Shown in pieces: positions 1-5,879 of a stretch of 8,023 nt of DNA. Numbering within the stretch: position 1 is the first letter of the stretch; each line of letters begins with the position of its first letter. Where the stretch lies: contig JABXGY010000208.1 in the NCBI GenBank assembly GCA_016550395.1, forward strand, positions 1 through 8,023, given 5' to 3'. The position numbers and the translations under genes are program-made. This stretch comes from an archaeon (lineage in GTDB: Archaea; Asgardarchaeota; Hermodarchaeia; Hermodarchaeales; Hermodarchaeaceae). The notes beneath the pieces are model-generated. The model was given only the letters and a program-made list of their open reading frames with translations, did not search any database and was not told the DNA's origin.

Positions 1-723
1 ACGAACCTCTTGCATTAATTGACGGTGAATAACATCAGGCAAATTCTTCCACATCGAGGAAAAAACACGTCGATCAATATATGAGAGGGTTCTTCGTAGT
101 GAGATTTTCATGTCAGCATAGATATCATGGATTTCGATTTTAGCACCCTCGACCTTGAGTGCTTCGAATACCTCGGTGAAATGGGGTCCAGGATGGTCAT
201 ACACATATCCAAGTTCTTCTCTTCGCCGAGTATAAAAACGCATCAAGGTTGATACATGCGCTGGTGCTGGAATGATACCCATTACTAGTGTTCCATCCGG
301 TCGGAGCACACGCATCGCTTCAGATAAAACCTCCTTCCAATCGGAGAGTAAATGCAACAAATGGATGAAAATGATGCAAGAGAAAAGTCCTCGATGGAAG
401 GGTAAAAGGAGGGCATCTCCAGCCATCAAATTAGATCTAAAATATTTCCTAGACTGTTGATTCAACAAGGCTTTTTCAAGCATCCCTTTTGAAATATCAA
501 TGCCAATAACTGGAATTTTCCGTTCAGCGATTTCACGTAGAAAACGACCGGCTCCACATCCCAGATCAAGAACTAATGTATGAAGATCTAATTTGCATGT
601 GTCGGTAAGGTCTTCCATTAATTCCTCCATGAATTGGGTCGACAGACCACGACTAGCATCATAATCTTCAGCAACATGCCCATAATCGATGCGTAATGGA
701 TGAGAATCCGCAGGATCACTCAT
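1..723 (-). CDS. Class I SAM-dependent methyltransferase (C-terminus cut by window edge)
   Basis: The open frame reads leftward from an ATG at 723-721 and stays open for 241 codons to base 1, so the C-terminus lies outside the window. The fold is a class I (UbiE/Methyltransf_11-like) SAM-dependent methyltransferase. Motif I, VLDLGCGAGRFL, is at about residues 51-62 and binds SAM. An acidic residue in GIDIS (D76) would hold the SAM ribose, AGDALLLPF (about 101-109) is the adenine-side loop, and EAMRVLRPDGTLVMG (about 135-149) is the conserved post-motif strand. The N-terminus (DYGHVAEDYDASRGLS) is also typical of the family. The substrate cannot be read from the sequence; small molecules, quinones, lipids and proteins are all possible. 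No Shine-Dalgarno motif precedes the ATG, but a TATA-like element lies about 30 bases upstream, which would give a very short leader. The gene is divergent from the surface-protein gene. Confidence 0.93.
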   Translation of the reverse strand, partial: MSDPADSHPLRIDYGHVAEDYDASRGLSTQFMEELMEDLTDTCKLDLHTLVLDLGCGAGRFLREIAERKIPVIGIDISKGMLEKALLNQQSRKYFRSNLMAGDALLLPFHRGLFSCIIFIHLLHLLSDWKEVLSEAMRVLRPDGTLVMGIIPAPAHVSTLMRFYTRRREELGYVYDHPGPHFTEVFEALKVEGAKIEIHDIYADMKISLRRTLSYIDRRVFSSMWKNLPDVIHRQLMQEVR

Positions 724-752
724 ACTCGTCTCTAAAAGAAACGGCTTCTTCC

Positions 753-760
753 TATCTAAA
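753..760 (-). promoter_or_regulatory. Candidate TATA box for the methyltransferase gene
   Basis: On the minus strand the bases read TTTAGATA, close to the archaeal box A consensus. At the usual distance of about 25 bases, transcription would begin near 731, leaving a leader of roughly 8 bases before the ATG. That would fit the lack of a Shine-Dalgarno motif. It is a sequence match only. Confidence 0.35.
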
Positions 761-1060
761 GGGTTGTGTTCCTAGGTTTTCGCCGTAGAAATTTTTTGTT
801 TTTCCTTACGACAAATGATTTCAATAGTATGACTTCAAGCTATCATGCTCGCAGGATCACTTTCGCCGAGTGTTACCAGATAATCACATTTCTCATCGTG
901 GCATTTATCATTTTATCCTAATTAAAATCACATCTCGATTAATTATCGAAGCAACACCACTGGTACCTTTGCACTTCTAAAGACTTCAGGCTTGCAAACC
1001 ATCGCCTCAATTCATGAAGTACTCACCTATCCAATTGCCACATCAGCAACCAAACCCCCG

Positions 1061-1072
1061 TAATAAATATTA
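1061..1072 (+). promoter_or_regulatory. Candidate TATA box for the surface-protein gene
   Basis: The AT-rich element TAATAAATATTA stands out from a more mixed background. Transcription would start about 25 bases downstream, near 1093, ahead of the ribosome binding site at 1106-1111. It matches archaeal box A only loosely and no upstream BRE purine run is evident. Confidence 0.35.
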
Positions 1073-1105
1073 GACAGTTAATTCATATAGCCATTGTTCA
1101 TTCTT

Positions 1106-1111
1106 GGGAGG
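1106..1111 (+). promoter_or_regulatory. Ribosome binding site that fixes the surface-protein start
   Basis: GGGAGG ends 7 bases before the ATG at 1119, which is ideal Shine-Dalgarno spacing. An in-frame TTG at 1104 would overlap this site and have no site of its own, so the ATG is preferred. The ATG also places the positively charged MRK directly before the hydrophobic signal segment. Confidence 0.85.
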
Positions 1112-1118
1112 CAATTCT

Positions 1119-3011
1119 ATGCGAAAAGGTTGGGGAGCACTCCTTGTAATTTATTTATTCATCTCTCTTCTAACTCTACATGTGGCTGTAAATCCCGCCG
1201 CCACAATACGAATTATTAACCTCGATAATCCAAATCCAGCTGATCTAGTATCTCCCTCGAGTCACCCTTTTACACCCAATAAACAGGACACTCTCCTTTA
1301 TCAAAACACCAAGGATACTCCAAGGACAAGCCAGCCTCCACCTCCCGCCGCCCACAACGCCTTCTGGAACCGCACCTTCGGCGGCGCTAACTCTGACTCT
1401 GGTGAGATGGTGGTCGAATGTAGTGGAGGTGGTTACATCATCACAGGTCAAACTAGCAGCTTTGGAGCAGGCGGCGATGATGCGTGGCTGATTCGTACCG
1501 ATGCCAGTGGGAACCACCTCTGGAACCGCACCTTCGGTGGCCCCGAATACGAGGTTGGCGTGTCGTTGGTGGAGTGTAGTGGGGGTGGCTTCGCTATCAC
1601 AGGCTGGACCTATAGCTTCGGAGCAGACGGCGATGATGCGTGGTTGATTCGTACCGATGCCAGTGGGAACCTTCTGTGGCAACGCACCTTCGGTGGTAAC
1701 TGGGACGACTCTGGCAGGGCGGTTGTGGAGTGTAGTGGGGGTGGCTTCGCTATCACAGGCTCTACCAGCAGCTTTGGAGCAGGCCACGATGATGCGTGGT
1801 TGATTCGTACCGATGCCAGTGGGAACCTTCTGTGGCAACGCACCTTCGGTGGTTACTTGAACGACTACGGTTTTTCTCTGGTGGAGTGTAGTGGGGGTGG
1901 CTTCGCTATCACAGGCTCTACCAGCAGCTTTGGAGCAGGTCTAGGTGATGCGTGGTTGGTACGCACCGATGCCAGTGGGAACCACCTTTGGAACCGCACC
2001 TTCGGTGGCCCCGAATACGAGACTGGCAATTCAGTAGTGGAGTATGGTGGAAGCTTCACCATCACCGGCTGGACCAGGAGCTATGGCGCTGGCGACACTG
2101 ATGTGTGGTTGGTTCGTGTACGCATGCCCGTATGGGTCGAGATGCCCACCAACCAAACCGTGGAGTGGTGTAACAGCTTCTACTATGATTTGAATGCCAC
2201 ATCGGAGGCGGGCATCGATCAGTATTGGCTCAACGACACTGCTCACTTTATCACCGATATAGCAGGGGTTATCACCAACGTAACGCCATTGGCTATGGGG
2301 GTATATGGTTTGCAGGTATTTGTGAATGACACACTCGGTAACGAATTATCCACAGAGTTCACTGTCACCATGCAGGACACATTGGGACCTGTCTGGTTAA
2401 TAGGGCCCACTGATCAGGTTATAGAGTATGGAGCATCACTGTCGCTCCAACTTTCAGCATCAGATCCATCAGGTGTTGACCACTGGAGCGTCAACGACAT
2501 CACCCACTTTGCCATCAGTAGCACTGGTCTTCTCACTAGTCTAAATATCCTTGCAGTTGGAGACTACGATATCCAGGTAACCGTTTCCGACATATACAAT
2601 AACGACCGATCCGCCACTTGCACGATAAGTGTTCAAGATACCACAGCTCCCACCTGGGTCACACAACCTTCAAATTACCTATTAGCCTATGGGGAGACTT
2701 TGTCTTCTCAGTTGAATGCTACAGATCTCTCAGGCATTGACTCTTGGACTGTCAATAATACCTGGCACTTCGCCATCAGCAGCACAGGCCTTCTTACTAG
2801 CGTGGGTATCCTGAACCCTGGTGTATACGGGTTGAGCGTTACTGTCCGTGACCCCTATTCTAACGCCCAAAGTGCCACCTGCACCGTGCGTGTAGAGGAG
2901 ATACCGGAGACACCTCAAATCCCCGGATTTCCCCTGGCTGCCATTATCCTCGGCATGACAGCAACTCTTGGATTGCTCATCATAATCCGACGACAACGCA
3001 AATCCAAATAG
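1119..3011 (+). CDS. Secreted, C-terminally membrane-anchored surface protein with propeller-type and Ig-like repeats
   Basis: This 630-residue protein begins with a signal peptide (MRKGW, then a hydrophobic stretch to about residue 27). A Pro/Ser/Thr/Asn-rich linker runs to about residue 82. Five tandem 52-residue repeats follow (about 83-337), each with a W-x-R-T-F-G-G opening, a D-x-G, an E-C-S-G-G-G strand (E-Y-G-G in the last), an ITG-x-T-x-S turn and a D-x-W-L-(I/V)-R strand. This pattern fits beta-propeller blades. Three 87-residue Ig/cadherin-like repeats come next (about 338-598), starting near W339, W426 and W513. The last two share HFAISSTGLLTS. The C-terminus is IPGF followed by a hydrophobic helix (about 605-623) and a basic RRQRKSK tail, so the chain should sit outside the cell anchored by its end. 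Many N-x-T/S sequons (NRT, NQT, NAT, NDT, NVT, NNT) suggest N-glycosylation. A role in adhesion, S-layer association or glycan binding is inference; no catalytic motif is visible. Confidence 0.9.
   Translation: MRKGWGALLVIYLFISLLTLHVAVNPAATIRIINLDNPNPADLVSPSSHPFTPNKQDTLLYQNTKDTPRTSQPPPPAAHNAFWNRTFGGANSDSGEMVVECSGGGYIITGQTSSFGAGGDDAWLIRTDASGNHLWNRTFGGPEYEVGVSLVECSGGGFAITGWTYSFGADGDDAWLIRTDASGNLLWQRTFGGNWDDSGRAVVECSGGGFAITGSTSSFGAGHDDAWLIRTDASGNLLWQRTFGGYLNDYGFSLVECSGGGFAITGSTSSFGAGLGDAWLVRTDASGNHLWNRTFGGPEYETGNSVVEYGGSFTITGWTRSYGAGDTDVWLVRVRMPVWVEMPTNQTVEWCNSFYYDLNATSEAGIDQYWLNDTAHFITDIAGVITNVTPLAMGVYGLQVFVNDTLGNELSTEFTVTMQDTLGPVWLIGPTDQVIEYGASLSLQLSASDPSGVDHWSVNDITHFAISSTGLLTSLNILAVGDYDIQVTVSDIYNNDRSATCTISVQDTTAPTWVTQPSNYLLAYGETLSSQLNATDLSGIDSWTVNNTWHFAISSTGLLTSVGILNPGVYGLSVTVRDPYSNAQSATCTVRVEEIPETPQIPGFPLAAIILGMTATLGLLIIIRRQRKSK
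1365..2129 (+). repeat. Five tandem 156-base repeats inside the surface-protein gene
   Basis: The units start at 1365, 1521, 1677, 1833 and 1989, each exactly 156 bases apart, with the last slightly degenerate at its end. Each encodes one 52-residue propeller-type blade. Base identity is high: a block of 67 identical bases is shared by 1631-1697 and 1787-1853. Most variation is confined to a short window just after FGG and to two or three codons before the D-x-W strand. This points to expansion by duplication with later exchange between units. Confidence 0.92.
2130..2912 (+). repeat. Three diverged 87-residue Ig/cadherin-like repeats
   Basis: The units begin near 2130, 2391 and 2652, 261 bases apart. 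Shared positions are an opening V/T-W, a P near position 5, Y-x-x-x-(L/F) strands, L-x-A-(T/S)-x-x-(S/A)-G-(I/V)-D, W-x-(L/V)-N-(D/N)-(T/I), HF, G-(V/D)-Y-x-(L/I)-x-V, and a closing x-C/F-T-(V/I)-x-V strand. Unlike the propeller repeats they have diverged at base level, so they are older duplications. Confidence 0.85.
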
Positions 3012-3075
3012 CCACCACCCAATTCATCGGTGAAATCATCGATCCCAAAGTCGAACCCGTTATGCAAGCATCGAA

Positions 3076-3097
3076 CAACAACCTTCTGTTGATTTTT
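3076..3097 (+). terminator. Possible terminator after the surface-protein gene
   Basis: A short hairpin (arms CAACA at 3076-3080 and TGTTG at 3087-3091) is followed by TTTTT at 3093-3097, about 80 bases past the stop codon. The stem is weak; archaeal termination may rely on the T run alone. Confidence 0.35.
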
Positions 3098-3116
3098 CTC
3101 TGTATTCCGGTAACCA

Positions 3117-3124
3117 TTTAAAAG
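3117..3124 (+). promoter_or_regulatory. Candidate TATA box for the KBL-type gene
   Basis: TTTAAAAG lies in the spacer before the acyltransferase gene. A start about 25 bases downstream would fall near 3146. That is after the alternative GTG at 3138 and just before the ribosome binding site, which supports the ATG at 3162. Confidence 0.4.
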
Positions 3125-3147
3125 CATTCAAGTTAAAGTGCTGGCAA

Positions 3148-3154
3148 AGGTGAG
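3148..3154 (+). promoter_or_regulatory. Ribosome binding site that fixes the KBL-type start
   Basis: AGGTGAG ends 7 bases before the ATG at 3162 and is a good archaeal Shine-Dalgarno motif. The longer in-frame options (GTG at 3138 and 3150) either lack such a site or lie within it. Confidence 0.75.
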
Positions 3155-3161
3155 TTCTGAA

Positions 3162-4358
3162 ATGACTCGTGATCCAACAGCCTTTCTGAAAGAAGAGTAT
3201 GAAGAGCTGGTCAAACAAGCCTTAGATTGGAGGCTCCGTGAACTCCAAGGTCCCAGCTCCCCCAGAGCCATGGTGGACGGCAAAGAAGTCATCATGCTCT
3301 GTAGTAACAATTACCTTGGCTTGAGTAACCACCCCAAACTCAAACAAGCCGCTATTGACGCCATCAAAACGCATGGTGTTGGAAGTGGCAGCGTCCGCCC
3401 CATTGCTGGAAACATGGACCTTCACGAAGAACTCGAACGCAGACTAGCTAAATTCAAGGGAGCTGAAGCTAGCCTCGTTTACCAGACTGGATTTGCAGCT
3501 AATGCAGGTCTAATTCCACAACTGGCAGGAAAAGGTGACCTTATAATCAGCGACGAACTTAACCATGGATCCATCATTGATGGCGTTCGATTAACCCGAG
3601 CTGAAAGAGCGATCTTCAAACACACCGATGCCCCAGACCTCAATCGCGTTTTAAATGAAGCGGAAAAGCATAAACCAAAATATCGTCGCATTCTCGTTAT
3701 TACTGACGGCGTTTTCAGTATGGATGGCGATATCGCACCACTAGATCAGATTGTCAAAATTTCCAAACTCTATGGCGCCATGGTGTATGTCGATGATGCT
3801 CATGGTGAAGCAGTTCTCGGTGAAGGTGGAAGAGGAATCGTTTCACACTTCAATCTCTCACACAAAGATGTTCATGTGGAAATGGGGACTTTCAGCAAAG
3901 CCTTTGGTGTCGTCGGTGGACATGTTTCTGGTAGCGAATGGCTCAGAAAATATGCTCTGAATAAATCGCGCACCTGGCTCCTCAGTGGCTCCCATCCACC
4001 ACCTGTAGCCGCTGCATGCATTGCTGCTATTGACATTCTTGAAAAGGAACCCCAACACGTGAAGAATCTGTGGAAGAATACCGACTACTTCAAGAAGGCC
4101 CTCAATGACCTTGGTTTCAACACTGGAATGAGTGAAACGCCAATTACTCCCGTAATCATCGGTGAAAGTGATCAAGCTCAAAAGTTCAGTGTACGACTTT
4201 TTGAAGAAGGGGTCTTTGCTTTACCTATCGTGTACCCAATGGTTGCACGGGGTACCGCTCGAATTCGCACTATTATGAACGCCGCTCTTAAAATGGAAGA
4301 TCTTAATGACGCTATCACAGCCTTTGATAAAGTAGGTAGGGAACTAAACGTCATTTAA
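3162..4358 (+). CDS. kbl: PLP-dependent alpha-oxoamine synthase, probably glycine C-acetyltransferase (2-amino-3-ketobutyrate CoA ligase)
   Basis: From the ATG at 3162 the protein is 398 residues, the same length as bacterial KBL. It belongs to fold-type I PLP enzymes of the alpha-oxoamine synthase family, which join an acyl-CoA to an amino acid with loss of CoA. Visible motifs are the N-terminal NNYLGL, GSGSVRPIAG, DELNHGSIIDG (H135 would stack on PLP), VDDAHGEAVLG (D211 and H214 contact the cofactor) and TFSKAFG, with K246 as the Schiff-base lysine. The C-terminal VYPMVARGTARIR carries the substrate carboxylate-binding arginine region. The C-terminal third resembles the KBL-related subgroup more than BioF or serine palmitoyltransferase, but these cannot be separated firmly by eye. 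KBL interconverts glycine plus acetyl-CoA and 2-amino-3-oxobutyrate in threonine breakdown. No threonine dehydrogenase and no biotin gene is adjacent, so context does not settle the substrate. The enzyme is presumably cytosolic. Confidence 0.9.
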   Translation: MTRDPTAFLKEEYEELVKQALDWRLRELQGPSSPRAMVDGKEVIMLCSNNYLGLSNHPKLKQAAIDAIKTHGVGSGSVRPIAGNMDLHEELERRLAKFKGAEASLVYQTGFAANAGLIPQLAGKGDLIISDELNHGSIIDGVRLTRAERAIFKHTDAPDLNRVLNEAEKHKPKYRRILVITDGVFSMDGDIAPLDQIVKISKLYGAMVYVDDAHGEAVLGEGGRGIVSHFNLSHKDVHVEMGTFSKAFGVVGGHVSGSEWLRKYALNKSRTWLLSGSHPPPVAAACIAAIDILEKEPQHVKNLWKNTDYFKKALNDLGFNTGMSETPITPVIIGESDQAQKFSVRLFEEGVFALPIVYPMVARGTARIRTIMNAALKMEDLNDAITAFDKVGRELNVI

Positions 4359-4382
4359 CCTCTTCTTAAATAATGACGCTCC

Positions 4383-5654
4383 TTATTGGTGTTTTAGTCG
4401 ATCTGGTGCTGGCTGAATTGGTGGTAAATGACCTAATTTTGTTTGGGCTATGACTGTTTTGAGTCCTATTCCTTCAAGAAGTTGTTTTACGTGTCGGATT
4501 TCTTCAACTGACGGGCGGGTAATATCTAGACGACGAAATGTTGGGCGATAATCCAAAATGCAGACTTGAATGTGATCATCGATGGCGCTAAGTCGGGCTC
4601 CCCATTCATGAAGTTCAGTTTCCTTCTGATCAGAAGAGGAAAAGAATGCTGCATTATATGGCAATCCAACACCCATAAAGATTTGATCTGGATAATAATG
4701 ATCTGCAATATATTTCACTGCCGCCCAAGAAGTTTCCAAATATTGTCGAGCTAGTGAAGGATCAGTAATGCCTGTAATGATTTGATAAGTAGCAAGTTGG
4801 ACAGCTTTAAGATCAGGTCCAATATCAGTGATGCCTGCCAATACAAGTTCATCAATGTAATCAGGCGTGAGAATCGATGCGTTTGTATCCAGATGTAACC
4901 GAGCATCAGAATCAGGATTGAGAGACTTCAGTTCACTGAAAAACTGGGTCAACCACCTTCGGTTCAGAGTTGGTTCTCCACCCGAAATGGCAAGACGGTT
5001 AACTCGGTATCTTTTACGGAGTCTAGTAAGTGTTTCCGAAGCTTCGTGGGGCGTGACTGCTGGTGCACGGCTATTATAGGTTGTATCAAAATTCTGACAG
5101 GTTTTACATCTGAGATTACAACCTGCAGTAAAACAGGCTACTTCAATATATGAGAATCGGGATCTACCAAAATTTTTTGCACTCCAGGGTGTTCCAACAC
5201 CACCAACTGGATGAGGGCTGTACCATCCAACAATTCTATGAGGTATGAAATCTTCTGGTAGCTTCGTCTTAACTTGTTGACCTGCTTTTACCGGCATGTG
5301 ACAACTACGAAGTATTTTACCGTCAACTAATACCAAACATGAAAAACACCCTCCTGTCTGACAAGGGGCAAATATGTCAGTTGAGTGGGGAAAACGGGAA
5401 AATCGGATGCCTAGCGTTTCAAGAGCGGTTTTGATAGTGACCTGGCTGGGCACACTAACCGGTTGTTCATCTACGATGATAGTAATTTCAGGCTTATTTT
5501 TCTGCTCAATTGGTTCAATAGCTTCTCTATAACATGCCAAATAGCATGCTTGACACCCGATACATACTTGGGGACTTGGACAACTCACCGTTTCAGTACA
5601 AAATCCGCAATTCCAGCATTTATCAAGGTTCCGACGATAGATCTGATGAACCAT
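4383..5654 (-). CDS. Radical SAM enzyme fused to 2[4Fe-4S] and [2Fe-2S] ferredoxin domains
   Basis: This 423-residue protein has three iron-sulfur modules. Residues 13-41 form a bacterial-type 2[4Fe-4S] ferredoxin: C13, C16, C19 and C25-P, then C31, C34, C37 and C41. Residues about 57-125 resemble the [2Fe-2S] domain of SdhB/FrdB-type proteins, with C98-x4-C103-x2-C106-x11-C118. Residues about 165-410 are a radical SAM domain with C179-x3-C183-x2-C186 in FTAGCNLRCKTCQN, the GGEP motif at 225-228, and LDTNAS and DLKA segments like those of the PflA/activating-enzyme branch. Known radical SAM enzymes cleave SAM to a 5'-deoxyadenosyl radical after one-electron reduction; the fused ferredoxins plausibly supply or store that electron. 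The substrate is unknown. No glycyl-radical enzyme is nearby, so an activase role is unsupported. The gene converges on the KBL-type gene and diverges from the gelsolin gene. Confidence 0.9.
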   Translation of the reverse strand: MVHQIYRRNLDKCWNCGFCTETVSCPSPQVCIGCQACYLACYREAIEPIEQKNKPEITIIVDEQPVSVPSQVTIKTALETLGIRFSRFPHSTDIFAPCQTGGCFSCLVLVDGKILRSCHMPVKAGQQVKTKLPEDFIPHRIVGWYSPHPVGGVGTPWSAKNFGRSRFSYIEVACFTAGCNLRCKTCQNFDTTYNSRAPAVTPHEASETLTRLRKRYRVNRLAISGGEPTLNRRWLTQFFSELKSLNPDSDARLHLDTNASILTPDYIDELVLAGITDIGPDLKAVQLATYQIITGITDPSLARQYLETSWAAVKYIADHYYPDQIFMGVGLPYNAAFFSSSDQKETELHEWGARLSAIDDHIQVCILDYRPTFRRLDITRPSVEEIRHVKQLLEGIGLKTVIAQTKLGHLPPIQPAPDRLKHQ

Positions 5655-5693
5655 GAGTCTAGCCCTAATATTCCTTGATACTATTGTTTGAGA

Positions 5694-5710
5694 TTAACAG
5701 CAGCTGTTAA
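5694..5710. promoter_or_regulatory. Perfect 17-base palindrome, candidate operator
   Basis: TTAACAGC and GCTGTTAA flank a single central A, giving a perfect inverted repeat 40 bases upstream of the radical SAM start. This size and symmetry suit a dimeric helix-turn-helix repressor. A minus-strand TATA-like GTTATAAA at 5748-5741 would place transcription start near 5718, so a protein bound here would cover the early transcribed region. The regulator is not identified. Confidence 0.5.
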
Positions 5711-5740
5711 GTATTATGGCAGAACGTCAGAAATCTCTGA

Positions 5741-5748
5741 TTTATAAC
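5741..5748 (-). promoter_or_regulatory. Candidate TATA box for the radical SAM gene
   Basis: On the minus strand the bases read GTTATAAA. Spacing predicts a start near 5718 and a leader of about 64 bases carrying the 5694-5710 palindrome. The leader has AGG-containing purine runs but no strong Shine-Dalgarno site. Confidence 0.35.
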
Positions 5749-5828
5749 AGTCTAGATCTATCGTTTCGTAAGGATTTCGGAGAAGGAAGATTAAAAACCC
5801 ATATTCTCCTCACCATAATAGGAAGTAG

Positions 5829-5852
5829 GTGTGGACAGTTATCTGTCCGCAT
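5829..5852 (+). promoter_or_regulatory. Strong hairpin/dyad just upstream of the gelsolin gene
   Basis: The core is a perfect repeat, GGACAG at 5833-5838 and CTGTCC at 5843-5848, around TTAT. As RNA the stem extends to ten pairs (5829-5838 with 5843-5852), two of them G-U. It ends 27 bases before the gelsolin ATG. If transcription begins near 5820, using the AT-rich TTAAAAA at 5791-5797 as TATA box, this hairpin would lie in the leader. It may instead act as a DNA operator. Confidence 0.5.
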
Positions 5853-5879
5853 AGGATTCATATATTGGCGGAATGAAAA

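Larger units (their letters stand above)
724..1118. other. Divergent intergenic spacer, no gene found
   Basis: This stretch of about 395 bases lies between the outward-facing methyltransferase and surface-protein genes. I see no convincing open frame, tRNA or structured RNA. It holds a candidate TATA-like element at each end. An imperfect 15-base dyad, TCGATTAATTATCGA, sits at 935-949, with five-base arms TCGAT/ATCGA and one mismatch near the centre. The left part has oligo-T tracts near 791-806. The length is generous for two promoters, so a regulator site such as the 935-949 dyad is possible but unproven. Confidence 0.6.

Noticed and set aside
272..460. Short plus-strand open frame within the methyltransferase region
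   Set aside because: It lies antisense to the methyltransferase, whose SAM-binding motifs make the minus strand the coding one.
710..861. Direct repeat of 11 bases, GCAGGATCACT, at 710-720 and 851-861
   Set aside because: It is only two copies, one inside coding DNA, with no related flanks; most likely chance.
1104..1118. TTG start extending the surface protein by five residues
   Set aside because: The extension covers the GGGAGG ribosome site that serves the ATG at 1119.
1245..1838. Open frame of 197 codons on the minus strand, plus several shorter minus-strand frames to 2246
   Set aside because: They lie antisense to the repeat block of the surface protein and simply mirror its periodicity. 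They have no recognisable motif, and the plus-strand protein has a signal peptide, repeats and an anchor.
3138..3161. GTG starts extending the KBL-type protein by up to eight residues
   Set aside because: The AGGTGAG site at 3148-3154 is correctly spaced for ATG 3162, and the 398-residue product matches the usual family length.
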